From: MGIIb-Q1 sp964342465 | GTDB taxonomy: Archaea; Thermoplasmatota; Poseidoniia; Poseidoniales; Thalassarchaeaceae | Direction of reading: 5' to 3' | Assembly: GCA_964342465.1 (NCBI GenBank) | Contig: CAYFFQ010000003.1 | Location: forward strand, 1 to 64,000 | Length of the DNA: 64,000 bases | In this document: one piece after another, positions 34,254 through 43,187 of the stretch | Position numbering within the stretch: the stretch's first letter is position 1 | Layout of the letters: every line of letters begins with the position of its first letter | Position numbers and translations under genes: made by a program | The notes under the pieces: generated by a model | Databases searched by the model: none | Told to the model about the DNA's origin: nothing | Seen by the model: the letters and a program-made list of their open reading frames with translations, nothing else

Positions 34254-36248
34254 TCACCAAGAAATCAAAGAATATGCCCAACCAGTAACCAATGCGGCAA
34301 CATACGCTACCATCAACCCCCATGAAACAATCATGGCTGTGTATTTTGATGATTTCGTCTCTTTGAATATGACACCCACCGTGGCTAGACAAGGAGTGTA
34401 GAGGAGAGTGAACACCATCAGGGAGAAGGCTACTGATGGAGTGAATATTGGGTCGGCCTGAATCGCTTCTGTGAGGGTGGCACCACCTGATGCACCAACT
34501 GCGAAGATGACCCCCAGCGCACCGACCACAACCTCCTTGGCAACAAATCCAAAAATGAGAGCGACGACTATCCTCCAATCAAAACCAAGTGGTGTGAACA
34601 GAGGTTCGAAAATCTTCCCGAGAGTGGCCGCCCACGACTCTGAACCGCCATACTCCACCCCATTTGGCATAGTCGCGAGAATCCAAATGAGAATCGCCCC
34701 CACAAGGATGATTCCACCTGCTTTCTTGGCATAGTGCCTACTGTTCAGAACAGCGTGTGAAATTGCATGTTTCAGGGTAGGCAGTCTGTAAGGTGGAAGT
34801 TCGAGGATGAATGGGGCCGGTTCTGCCTTCATCAATGACTGTCGCATCAGTTTCGCAGTGAGGACGGCTACTAAGATGCCGAGGCAGTAGAGATAGAAGA
34901 TGACCGTTCCCGCCGCCGCCCCGAAGAAGGCGCCTGCGAACAGGATAAACACAGGCAAACGGGCGGCGCACGACATGAATGGAATCACTGTGATTGTGAT
35001 AAGGCGGTCTCGCCAATTCTCAATAGAACGAGTTGCCATGATAGCCGGCACATTACAACCGAATCCCATCAGCATCGGAATGAAGGAGCGCCCATGCAGT
35101 CCGAGGCGATGCATGCTGTGGTCCATCAAGAATGCGGCACGGGATAGATATCCTGACTCCTCAAGTAACGCCAATAGAAAAAAGAGAATGAAGATGTTGG
35201 GAAGGAAAACCAACACGAAGCCTACTCCGCCTATGATTCCATCTCCCAACAACGAAGCCCACCAAGATGAGGGGCCGGCCTCTGCTAATCGAGTGGCAAT
35301 AGCGGCGAACATCCCGTCTATCATGTCCATTGCAGGAGTTGCGGCAGTGAATGTGAGTTGAAAGACCACCCACATAATAGAGAGAAAAATCGGAATGCCG
35401 AGGAGTCGATGAGTGAGAATCGTATCCAATCTGTCGCCTATATCTCTAACAACCTTTTCACCACTCAGAATCTGAGGGATTATGTTTGCTATTGTGTTAT
35501 GTCTCGCATCTGCCATCTCTATCTCAAGCATCTCTGAATCAAGTTCTTTGAGAATCTCATCGACCTTGGTAGAAGATGTGCTGTTCAGCACCATCTCCTT
35601 CGCCTGTTGGTCGGCTTCGACCAGTCTTGTAGCCAACCACCTTAGGGGAATGTTTCCAGCGATGTTTTCTGCCATCTCCAATTCTTTGACAATTTTACCT
35701 ATCGTGGTGTCTATCTTGCCACCGAATCCTATTGCGTGTGGATGGGAATGACGGGTTTCTAGACTCCGGACCAAAATATCAAGAAGACCCTCCACCCCCT
35801 TCTTATCCGTAGCGACAAGAAATGTCGATTCAACACCCAAGAAGGTCATCAGTTTGCGGTTGTCCAACTCCCTCCCTGTCTGCTTCAGAAGGTCATGCTT
35901 GTTGAGAGCGAGAACCACTGGCTTCCCAAACTCCAAGAGTTGGGTTGTCAGGTAGAGGTTGCGCTCCACACGACTGCAGTCAACTACCTGCAGAATAATG
36001 TCGAGTGATTCATCAAGGAGGTGGTCCCTTGCAATCTTCTCGTCCTCCGAACGGGCCGTTAAACTGTATGTACCTGGGAGGTCAACAAATGTCATCTCGA
36101 CTCCATGATGAGTTAGGAAACCCTTCTTTTTCTCGACGGTTACCCCCGGCCAATTTCCTACATGTTGTCTCTCGCCGGTCAACGCATTGAAGAGGGTCGT
36201 CTTACCTACATTGGGATTCCCAATGATGGCAATGTTCAAGGTAGACAC
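34254..36248 (-). CDS. feoB: Ferrous iron transport protein B
   Basis: FeoB takes up Fe2+ across the cytoplasmic membrane. The 664-residue protein has the G domain with G1 GNPNVGKTT (10-18), G3 DLPGTYSLTA, G4 NKHD, a helical guanine-dissociation-inhibitor region (about 175-260), and the membrane part with two Gate motifs (GGVGFVLVFLPNIFILFF...LEESGYLSRAAF and the later FMSCAARLPVF). The length is at the short end of the family. It follows feoA by 12 bases. Confidence 0.96.
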   Translation of the reverse strand: MSTLNIAIIGNPNVGKTTLFNALTGERQHVGNWPGVTVEKKKGFLTHHGVEMTFVDLPGTYSLTARSEDEKIARDHLLDESLDIILQVVDCSRVERNLYLTTQLLEFGKPVVLALNKHDLLKQTGRELDNRKLMTFLGVESTFLVATDKKGVEGLLDILVRSLETRHSHPHAIGFGGKIDTTIGKIVKELEMAENIAGNIPLRWLATRLVEADQQAKEMVLNSTSSTKVDEILKELDSEMLEIEMADARHNTIANIIPQILSGEKVVRDIGDRLDTILTHRLLGIPIFLSIMWVVFQLTFTAATPAMDMIDGMFAAIATRLAEAGPSSWWASLLGDGIIGGVGFVLVFLPNIFILFFLLALLEESGYLSRAAFLMDHSMHRLGLHGRSFIPMLMGFGCNVPAIMATRSIENWRDRLITITVIPFMSCAARLPVFILFAGAFFGAAAGTVIFYLYCLGILVAVLTAKLMRQSLMKAEPAPFILELPPYRLPTLKHAISHAVLNSRHYAKKAGGIILVGAILIWILATMPNGVEYGGSESWAATLGKIFEPLFTPLGFDWRIVVALIFGFVAKEVVVGALGVIFAVGASGGATLTEAIQADPIFTPSVAFSLMVFTLLYTPCLATVGVIFKETKSSKYTAMIVSWGLMVAYVAALVTGWAYSLISW

Positions 36249-36260
36249 TGAACCACCCGT

Positions 36261-36503
36261 TCACTCGTCAACTGGAGATACTTCGACCTTCATTGAAAGG
36301 CCATACCCAATTACCCATCTACTCTCATTGTGTGTGATGATGATGGAGCCCTTTTCCACTCGGTGAATGACAATCTCCTCTCCTATTCTGATGCCCATTT
36401 CAGCGAGCCTGTGCTGCCAATCACGACCGAGATGAATATCGATGACCTTGACCAAGCTTCCTTCACTCGCCATCGCCAATGGTAGCACCATTCTGCTCTC
36501 CAT
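36261..36503 (-). CDS. feoA: Ferrous iron transport protein A
   Basis: The 80-residue SH3-like protein assists FeoB. The family pattern is seen in GSLVKVIDIHLGRDWQHRLAEMGIRIGEEI and the following basic strand EKGSIIITHNESRWVIGYGLSMKVEV. It is the first gene of the feoABC operon. The promoter region upstream holds two DtxR-like operators. A shorter start is possible at Met5 or Met11. Confidence 0.93.
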   Translation of the reverse strand: MESRMVLPLAMASEGSLVKVIDIHLGRDWQHRLAEMGIRIGEEIVIHRVEKGSIIITHNESRWVIGYGLSMKVEVSPVDE

Positions 36504-36515
36504 GGCTGGGGGAAA

Positions 36516-36534
36516 TTAGGTTGCCCTTAACTTG
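36516..36534 (-). promoter_or_regulatory. DtxR/IdeR-like iron operator 1 of the feo operon
   Basis: TTAGGTTGCCCTTAACTTG (plus-strand reading) matches about 13 of 19 positions of the DtxR/IdeR box TTAGGTTAGSCTAACCTAA known from bacteria, with the left half-site intact. It lies 13 bases upstream of the feoA start, where transcription is predicted to begin, so a bound repressor would block initiation under iron sufficiency. Confidence 0.62.
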
Positions 36535-36553
36535 CTATCCCGAATATGTTCGT

Positions 36554-36562
36554 AGTATTATA
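36554..36562 (-). promoter_or_regulatory. TATA-like element of the feo operon
   Basis: On the minus strand the sequence reads CTATAATAC, 51-59 bases before the feoA start codon. An archaeal TATA box acts about 25 bases upstream of the transcription start, which would put the start near 36530, inside operator 1. Confidence 0.5.
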
Positions 36563-36567
36563 GGGGT

Positions 36568-36586
36568 TTAGGTTGCCCTCATTTCA
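36568..36586 (-). promoter_or_regulatory. DtxR/IdeR-like iron operator 2 of the feo operon
   Basis: TTAGGTTGCCCTCATTTCA repeats the first 12 bases of operator 1 exactly, 52 bases away, directly upstream of the TATA-like element where TFB contacts DNA. The two sites thus bracket the core promoter. The remaining sequence to 36754 shows no gene. Confidence 0.6.
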
Positions 36587-36754
36587 CTACCTATGTTTGC
36601 GCGCCATAGTGGGGTGTGCAGCACCAATCTTCCACTTGGCCGCGGTCCATAACCAACTCTCCGGAGGGTGACCAGGTGATTCTCAATAGACCGGCAAAGC
36701 CCGAGGTAGTACTTCCCTCACCGGCCCGTTGCCGGATTCAATTAGATCGACAAC

Positions 36755-37687
36755 TCAGATATCGAGTTCGATGTTGAGGTTCTGGATGAGTTCCTTGTAC
36801 CTGTTTCGAATAGTCACCTCAGTGACACCTGCCACCTCGGCGACCTCTCTCTGGGTTCGCCTTTTCCCACACAGCACGCTAGCGATGTAGATGATGGAGG
36901 CGGCAATTCCTGTCGGCCCACGCCCACTCGTCAATTCCTTCTCTTGGGCGGCCTTGATGAGTTCGTACGCCTTCGCCTCGACTTCAGCGTCCAATCCAAG
37001 ACCGGAGCAGAAGCGAGAGATGTAGTCCTCTGGGCCGGTGGGCATGATTCTCATCTTCAGTTCGCGCACCATGAAGCGATAGGTTCTGCCTATCTCTTTA
37101 CGTCCGGTGCGACTCGCCTGACCTATTTCATCGAGAGTTCGGGGTACACCGCATTGGCGGCAGGCTGCGTAGAGGCTGGCAGCGGCGACGCCTTCAATTG
37201 AGCGCCCGCGTATCAATCTCTTCTCCACGGCCTTCTTGTAGTTGACCGCGGCTGCTTCCCTGACCGTCTTGGGTAATTCTAGACGGCTCGCCATCCTATC
37301 GAGTTCCGCTAGAGCCATTGCCAAATTCCTTTCGGTGGCGTTGGAAACTCTGCTCCGCTTCTGCCACTTACGCATTCGATAGAACTGGGAACGAAATCTG
37401 CTGTTGATGGTCTTGCCGGAATAATCCTTGTTCTGCCAATCGATGTCTGTCGACAATCCCTTGTCGTGCAGCATCACAGTCATGGGTGCTCCTGTTCGCG
37501 CTCTTTGGTCTCCCTGTTCCGGGCTGAAAACACGCCATTCGGCACCTTGGTCGACAACATTGTCCTCAATGACCAGCCCGCAATCCTGACATACGGTCTC
37601 TCCACGAGTCTGGTCGTGGTCAAGGCTGCGGCTATTGCAGTCCGGGCATTTCACAATATCTTCCACTTGAGTCGGTTGTTTCTTCAT
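36755..37687 (-). CDS. tfb: Transcription initiation factor B (TFB)
   Basis: TFB bridges TBP-bound promoters and RNA polymerase. The 310-residue protein has the N-terminal zinc ribbon (Cys14, Cys17, Cys33, Cys36), the B-finger region, and two cyclin-like repeats; the second ends with the helix-turn-helix TQREVAEVAGVTEVTIRNRYKEL that reads the BRE. The ATG at 37687 gives the standard length; the frame runs on to 37786, beyond the TATA box, and is rejected. Confidence 0.95.
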   Translation of the reverse strand: MKKQPTQVEDIVKCPDCNSRSLDHDQTRGETVCQDCGLVIEDNVVDQGAEWRVFSPEQGDQRARTGAPMTVMLHDKGLSTDIDWQNKDYSGKTINSRFRSQFYRMRKWQKRSRVSNATERNLAMALAELDRMASRLELPKTVREAAAVNYKKAVEKRLIRGRSIEGVAAASLYAACRQCGVPRTLDEIGQASRTGRKEIGRTYRFMVRELKMRIMPTGPEDYISRFCSGLGLDAEVEAKAYELIKAAQEKELTSGRGPTGIAASIIYIASVLCGKRRTQREVAEVAGVTEVTIRNRYKELIQNLNIELDI

Positions 37688-37757
37688 TTTCTCGCCGTCC
37701 ACACACCCCCCGAGACTCAATCTACAAGGGAAAGTTATAAGCGGCGGCCGGCCGGGG

Positions 37758-37766
37758 TTATTTAAG
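37758..37766 (-). promoter_or_regulatory. TATA box of tfb
   Basis: The minus strand reads CTTAAATAA, a strong archaeal TATA box, preceded by CAACCC as a possible BRE. It is about 70 bases before the start codon, predicting a leader of roughly 45 bases. The gap to the divergent dehydratase gene carries a second AT-rich element on the plus strand (GATATAATG at 37836). Confidence 0.6.
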
Positions 37767-37860
37767 GGTTGGCGGTCATTTAACATACATCCACCAGCAC
37801 CTGTGAAAGTCGTTTGATAATGATTGAAGAATGGTGATATAATGCCCTCTCATCGCCGAG

Positions 37861-37877
37861 CCTGCCCAAAGGGCAGG
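37861..37877 (+). promoter_or_regulatory. GC-rich hairpin just before the dehydratase start
   Basis: CCTGCCC-AAA-GGGCAGG is a perfect seven-base-pair stem with a three-base loop, ending ten bases before the ATG at 37888. The right arm GGGCAGG plus GATGGG is the purine-rich stretch nearest the start, so the stem could mask ribosome access. It lies about 20 bases after a TATA-like GATATAATG and may instead mark the transcript 5' end. Confidence 0.4.
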
Positions 37878-37887
37878 ATGGGTATGA

Positions 37888-39879
37888 ATGGAAGCCGGGC
37901 GGCCACCACAATCAGTGTCTCTGAATGAAGGCGCCCGCGTCCTCTTTCTCACCAAAGATGCAGAATTGATCAGGAAACAACTACATGAAGGGCTTAATCT
38001 CACCATGGATGACCTGACAGTCGACGATTTGCTCGACGATATCAATACAGACATGATGACTCCGGCTTGGGTCTGTTTCGACCACCACCCCGGTAAGATT
38101 GCCGATAACGCCTACGCCGGCCTGGTCGTTGGTGGTGAGAGGGTTTTCGGCCCGAAGGACCTAGTCAACGGTGGTTTTGAGGTGATAGTCTCAGGTCATC
38201 GCAAAGGAACAGGTAGCAGTCGGGAGACTGCCGCTCAAGCGGAGCGATGGGCGGGGATCAGAATTGTGATCGCCGCTTCATTCGCACCCATCCATGAAAG
38301 GAACAACATCAACCTCGGTCAATTGATGGGTGACCACTCGATGCTGAGACGACTTCAGAACGGTGAGAGCATCCCTCTCAGTGAATTCACCAACCGTCAT
38401 GACCCAATCACACGACTCATCATCGAAAGTGGGGGGATTCTGCGGTTTGCAAAACGGATGAAGGAGGGTGATGTCAAGCTTCCTGATGTGAAATGTGAGG
38501 AGAGGCCTATGACCATGTGTGAGAAGATAATCTCTCAAAAACTCCTCTCCGAACAATGTGATGCCTTCGTCAAACCACACATGGCGGTCCTCGCAGAGGT
38601 CAATGGTGGGTATTCACATGAGTTCACCACTGCTCAGGTGCATGAGTTCCTGAAACTGGAATACGGAGCCGATTATTCACTTCCTGACCCAGCCAAGTTC
38701 GCGGTTTTCGAAGACCACCTGTTATACGCGACTGAGGTTGAGAGGTTCGCTCCCTTCGCCGACAAGATTGAGGTTCTGAGGAAGTATCAGAGGATGTTTC
38801 AGGCGCATTCCGGAGTGCGCGACTACAGTGCCGTGGATGGTGTGAGCCCGGGTATCTGTCACCAAGTGGCACGCGAGGAGTTCATCGATGTAGGGGATTT
38901 CATTCAGGCGACGGACAGTCACACCTGCATGGGAGGTGCTTCCAATGCGTTGGCCTACGGGGTTGGTTCAACGGAATACGCAAATCTCGCCCATAATCAA
39001 TTCGCCTTTGTCAAGGTCCCGGAATCAATCCGTTTCGAACTGGTCGGACAACTTGAAGAAGGGTGTACCGCCAAGGATATCATTCTTCATATTCTTTGGA
39101 CTCACGCTCGGGCATCTGAGACTCTGGACCGTTCAATGGAATTCGGCGGGCCGGGACTCGCTTCTCTGTCGATGGATGAACGGGCGACTCTCTGCAACAT
39201 GGCGACTGAGTGCAGTGCGAAGACGGGAATCTGTGAGCCGGATGAAGTGACGGTTGAATGGATGTTGAAACGGCGACCCGGACTCACCGCTGAGACGGTC
39301 AGGGCCGCATTTGTGCTACCCGATGAAGGTGCTCAGTATGACGGAGGTGTACACACCATCGACCTCTCCACCATTCGCCCGATGGTAGCACACCCCGGAG
39401 ACCCGGACAGGGGAATTCCGTCCGACCCCACCAATGGTGCATACATCTCAGAGATCGGTGAAGTCCCCATCGACATCGCCTATGCGGGGTCGTGTACGGC
39501 GGGCAAAGCAGATGATTTCAAACTCTATGCCAAAGTCGTGGCCGCCGCCGTCGAAGTTGGCAGGAGCATCCACGATGATGTGGAGTGTTACATCCAATAC
39601 GGTTCCAAGGCGGTCAAGGAATACTCCGAAAGAATGGGTTGGAGTGACCTGTTCAGAGAGGCGGGCATCCATCTCATCGACCCCGGATGTGGAGCGTGTA
39701 TCGGCGCAGGCCCCGGGGTGTCCACAGATTCTGAGCAGGTCACCGTCTCGGCGATAAACAGGAACTTTTCTGGTCGCTCGGGCCCCGGTCGCCTCTATCT
39801 CGCCAGCCCACTGACCGTGATGGCGAGTGCGTTCACCGGCAGAATAACCGCTTGGCGAGATGACCTCTTCAATGAGTGA
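37888..39879 (+). CDS. Aconitase/isopropylmalate dehydratase family enzyme, small domain fused in front of large
   Basis: The 663-residue hydro-lyase joins the swivelling (LeuD-like) domain at the N-terminus (about 55-200, with GHRKGTGSSRE at 103-113) to the catalytic LeuC-like part. The [4Fe-4S] ligands are Cys536 (AYAGSCTAG) and Cys601/Cys604 (PGCGAC). TDSHTCMGGASNALAYGVGSTE supplies active-site residues. In LeuC/LeuD and AcnA the swivel domain comes last; here it is first, as in AcnB but without the HEAT domain. Isopropylmalate, homocitrate or citrate are possible substrates; the leuB-like gene at 10758 could act next in the same pathway. Confidence 0.85.
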   Translation: MEAGRPPQSVSLNEGARVLFLTKDAELIRKQLHEGLNLTMDDLTVDDLLDDINTDMMTPAWVCFDHHPGKIADNAYAGLVVGGERVFGPKDLVNGGFEVIVSGHRKGTGSSRETAAQAERWAGIRIVIAASFAPIHERNNINLGQLMGDHSMLRRLQNGESIPLSEFTNRHDPITRLIIESGGILRFAKRMKEGDVKLPDVKCEERPMTMCEKIISQKLLSEQCDAFVKPHMAVLAEVNGGYSHEFTTAQVHEFLKLEYGADYSLPDPAKFAVFEDHLLYATEVERFAPFADKIEVLRKYQRMFQAHSGVRDYSAVDGVSPGICHQVAREEFIDVGDFIQATDSHTCMGGASNALAYGVGSTEYANLAHNQFAFVKVPESIRFELVGQLEEGCTAKDIILHILWTHARASETLDRSMEFGGPGLASLSMDERATLCNMATECSAKTGICEPDEVTVEWMLKRRPGLTAETVRAAFVLPDEGAQYDGGVHTIDLSTIRPMVAHPGDPDRGIPSDPTNGAYISEIGEVPIDIAYAGSCTAGKADDFKLYAKVVAAAVEVGRSIHDDVECYIQYGSKAVKEYSERMGWSDLFREAGIHLIDPGCGACIGAGPGVSTDSEQVTVSAINRNFSGRSGPGRLYLASPLTVMASAFTGRITAWRDDLFNE

Positions 39880-40046
39880 AAGGGGCCGCCCGTGAATCGA
39901 CCAATTTTTCCTTCAAGGAATGGGGGTTCCACCCCGTTTTTCCCCAAGTAGCCCCACTTACGGAAAGTGGATACTACAGGATGGCGCGCTGACTGGGACT
40001 GTTACTCTGGGTAGCCCACACATCCCCTCAACTAATTGGGAAAATA

Positions 40047-40736
40047 ATGATGGTCGGGCAGGAACCGCACGATAGCATGAGTGAATACGAGGCCACAGAT
40101 TTCAGCAAGGTACGACGGATTCCAAGCCGCGCATCCTATGACAGCGCCTTGGTTCATTCCATCATCGATTCAACTCTCCATTGTCAGGTCGCTTTCATCG
40201 AAGGTGGGCGGCCATTCGTCATTCCATGCACGCATGGGAGGGATGGTGACACCATATTTCTGCACGGCTCAGCTGTCAGCAGACTGTTGGCAAGGGCCGG
40301 TTCTGGAGATGATATCTGTCTCAATTTCACCAACATCGATGCCATTGTCCTCGCCCGTTCACTCTTTCACACATCACTGAACTATCGCTCAGTCACTCTC
40401 TTTGGGAAAGGGGAGATTATAGAGGACGATGAAGGAAAAAGGAAGGGTTTCAAAGCCATTTTTGCCAACATCTGCCCTGGGCGTTGGAGTGAAGCGAGAG
40501 ATGTGACACCAAAGGAACTGGCTCTTACCTCAGTGGTCGCAGTCCACATCGATACTGCCGTCGCAAAAGTCCGAGATGAGGGAGCCAACGACGATGTGGA
40601 TGATATCAACGGGTGTTGGTGGGCTGGGCTTCTCCCTCTCGAAACGAGGATTCTCCCCGCAGTACCCTCAGACGACCTCGCACCGAATATACCCATACCG
40701 AAGCATGTCAGCGACCTTGTGGGTAAGGTTCTGTGA
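40047..40736 (+). CDS. Flavin-binding pyridoxamine-phosphate-oxidase-like protein (NimA type)
   Basis: The 229-residue protein has the split-barrel pattern of the Pyridox_ox_2/NimA group: HCQVAFIEGGRPFVIPCTHGRDGDTIFLHGSAVSRLLARA, then ICLNFTNIDAIVLARSLFHTSLNYRSVTLFGKGEII. These proteins bind FMN (some bind haem) and are putative oxidoreductases. The first start is ATG 40047; ATG 40077 (MSEYEATDF) is a plausible alternative. The gene stands alone. Confidence 0.82.
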   Translation: MMVGQEPHDSMSEYEATDFSKVRRIPSRASYDSALVHSIIDSTLHCQVAFIEGGRPFVIPCTHGRDGDTIFLHGSAVSRLLARAGSGDDICLNFTNIDAIVLARSLFHTSLNYRSVTLFGKGEIIEDDEGKRKGFKAIFANICPGRWSEARDVTPKELALTSVVAVHIDTAVAKVRDEGANDDVDDINGCWWAGLLPLETRILPAVPSDDLAPNIPIPKHVSDLVGKVL

Positions 40737-40767
40737 TTTTCACCATGACTCCCCCCTCTTCCAAATA

Positions 40768-40781
40768 CTATTTGCAAATAG
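40768..40781. other. Perfect 14-base palindrome in the gap before top6B
   Basis: CTATTTGCAAATAG is fully self-complementary and lies 32 bases after the preceding stop. It is a candidate protein-binding site. The rest of the 350-base gap (40737-41087) has no convincing gene. It holds another short inverted repeat (CCGCA...TGCGG near 40990-41010) and ends in GGAGGAGGAGG, a strong ribosome binding site for top6B. Confidence 0.45.
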
Positions 40782-41087
40782 GACAAGAAGGATTGGGGGG
40801 TTGTCTCTGCAATCACCTTGACAATACAGGAATCACCATCAAATTGTGTTGTCATCCGTCTAGTAGTTCACCGCCCTCTAAACGATGTTGGTGCGGCCGC
40901 CGCCACTATTGTCGGCCGATATCTGATACCTGATTGCACCCATCGTCACTCGGCCAACAGGGGGAAATGGGAGTGCCGGCTCACCTTTCCCGCATATCCT
41001 TATGTGCGGCGATACAAGCCGAACGGATTGCCACCTGCCAGCCCCTTCTCATTCGGATGAGGGAGTACTGGAGGAGGAGGAACGGAC

Positions 41088-43187
41088 ATGGCGACTACTT
41101 CGAGTAAAATGCAGCAAGCAAGCATCAGTGAATTCTTTGAGAAGAACAAGCATTTCCTCGGGTTCGACACCCTGAATCGCTCAATCATCACAGCGGTGAA
41201 GGAGGCGGTTGACAATTCCTTGGATGCCTGTGAGGAAGCGCGGCTCCTGCCCGACATCCACATCGAAATTCGCAGGGTCGCTGGCAAGAAAGACCGCCTC
41301 ACTCTCATCTCTCAAGACAATGGACCGGGGATTGCCCCCGATGCCATTACCAAGGTGTTCGGCAGTCTGCTGTTCGGTTCACGGTTCCACACCATCAGAC
41401 AGACCAGAGGGCAGCAGGGGATAGGTATCACAGGAGTTGTCATGTACAGTCAGTTGACCACCGGCAAGAAGACCCATGTAATATCCAAAGTGAGGAGTGA
41501 GCCTACCGCGGTATATGTCGACATCGGACTCGACACGAAGAAGAACAAGGCGATAACGGCCCATCGGAAACGGGATTACTGGTTTGACACCACCGGTTCA
41601 CCCATAGAACATGGGGTGAGAGTTGAAGCGGTGATGAAGGCGAAGTACCAGAGAGGGAGACAGAGTGTCCACCAATATCTGAGAATGACTTCCATCGTAA
41701 ATCCACACGCCAGCATCTCTCTCAAGGTCTATGACGAGGAGGGGGGAATTCTCGACGAGGGAGAGTGGCCTCGTGTGACCGAGACACTTCCCACGCCAGT
41801 GAGGGAGATAAGACCCCATCCACATGGGTTGGAGATCGGTTCACTTCAGCGATTCCTCAGATATTCAGATGAACGGAGGATGACGAGTTTCCTGCGCCAT
41901 AACTTTTCAGGGGTATCAATGCGCGCCGCGCGAGAGATTCTCGAGCGGGCTGAAGTTGATGAGGCTCGCAATCCGACCACTATCAAGCCGGGGGAGGCGC
42001 AGGCGATTCTCGACGCCATTAGGGAGGTGAAACTTCTCGCCCCGCCTACAGACTGTCTCTCTCCGATTGAGGACTTGTTGATCAAGAAGGGTCTGTCCAA
42101 GGCCATCGACTCCCGATTCGTCTCCACGGTCACCCGTTCTCCATCAGTGACCAATGGAAACCCGTTCCAAGTGGAGGTCGGACTGATTTTCGGGACCGAC
42201 CTGCCGGCCGACGGGCCGGTCGAAGTCCTGCGATTCGCCAACCGGGTGCCTCTGATGTATCAGCAGGGTGGCTGTCTTTTGACAAAGGGTATCGAAAGTG
42301 TTGACTGGAAGAAGTATGGTCTCGACCATCCGGGTGGTCGTGGGATTCCGAAGGGACCCGCTGCGATTCTCGTCCATCTCGCTAGCACAAATGTTCAGTT
42401 CACCAGCGAGGCGAAGGAGGCACTCGCCGACAATGAAGAGGTTCTCAATGAGATCAAACTCGCCCTACAGGAGGTGGGAAGGGGGCTCAGAAACCACAAG
42501 AAGAAGGCGAAACAGCGGGAAAAGGCGAAGGAGAAATTTGAGTTGGTCAATGTCATTCTGCCGGAGATTTCCACCAAGGCGAGCGCCATCCTCGGCCGTA
42601 CGGAACCGGACCTTGGCCCCGTGATAACGAGCATTATGAATGCGGTGTTCGTGGAAGAACTGGTGGAGTGGGATACTTCTGAAAAGGTCACCCGATGCAA
42701 CATCACACTGTTCAATTACACCGCTAGGCCGCGCCAATACACCTTGCTTGCCACATGGCCTGAGAAGGAGGGGGTTTCGCTGGTCGAAGAGAACATTCCC
42801 GGTCGCCGCGAAGCGCGGGGGTTGAGAAAGTGGAAACTTGACACCGTTCCTCCAAGTGAGCAAATCACCATCTCCTTCACTCTAGACGGGTTTGAAAAGG
42901 GCGACTGGACGGAGTTTGATGTCTTCTTCCGTGGGGCGGGTGACATCATCGGTGCGATGAAACTGGATGAGAACATCCTCGCTGAAATCAGACGTGAGGA
43001 GGATGCTCTCCTCTCGGATGGGGTTATCCCCTCTGCTGAGAAGGATGTCGAACGGGATGATTCCATCTCAGGCGTGAGAGATAGGGCTGTGGATGCAACC
43101 TCGGAGGCAGCCATCGAGACGGGAGATGGTGATGATGTCGGTCAGAGCAGACAGACCGGATTAGGAGAATGGGGTGACAAGCAATGA
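41088..43187 (+). CDS. top6B: DNA topoisomerase VI subunit B
   Basis: The ATPase subunit of the archaeal type IIB topoisomerase. The GHKL fold is clear: helix with Glu39 and Asn43 (KEAVDNSLDAC), DNGPGI (77-82), and the ATP lid RGQQGIGITG (107-116). The helix-two-turns-helix and transducer parts follow, with the switch lysine in GIPKGPAAILVHLAS. The 699 residues include a C-terminal extension of about 170 (Ig-like, then an acidic tail), longer than in many relatives. GGAGGAGGAGG precedes the start. It overlaps top6A by ATGA. Confidence 0.97.
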   Translation: MATTSSKMQQASISEFFEKNKHFLGFDTLNRSIITAVKEAVDNSLDACEEARLLPDIHIEIRRVAGKKDRLTLISQDNGPGIAPDAITKVFGSLLFGSRFHTIRQTRGQQGIGITGVVMYSQLTTGKKTHVISKVRSEPTAVYVDIGLDTKKNKAITAHRKRDYWFDTTGSPIEHGVRVEAVMKAKYQRGRQSVHQYLRMTSIVNPHASISLKVYDEEGGILDEGEWPRVTETLPTPVREIRPHPHGLEIGSLQRFLRYSDERRMTSFLRHNFSGVSMRAAREILERAEVDEARNPTTIKPGEAQAILDAIREVKLLAPPTDCLSPIEDLLIKKGLSKAIDSRFVSTVTRSPSVTNGNPFQVEVGLIFGTDLPADGPVEVLRFANRVPLMYQQGGCLLTKGIESVDWKKYGLDHPGGRGIPKGPAAILVHLASTNVQFTSEAKEALADNEEVLNEIKLALQEVGRGLRNHKKKAKQREKAKEKFELVNVILPEISTKASAILGRTEPDLGPVITSIMNAVFVEELVEWDTSEKVTRCNITLFNYTARPRQYTLLATWPEKEGVSLVEENIPGRREARGLRKWKLDTVPPSEQITISFTLDGFEKGDWTEFDVFFRGAGDIIGAMKLDENILAEIRREEDALLSDGVIPSAEKDVERDDSISGVRDRAVDATSEAAIETGDGDDVGQSRQTGLGEWGDKQ

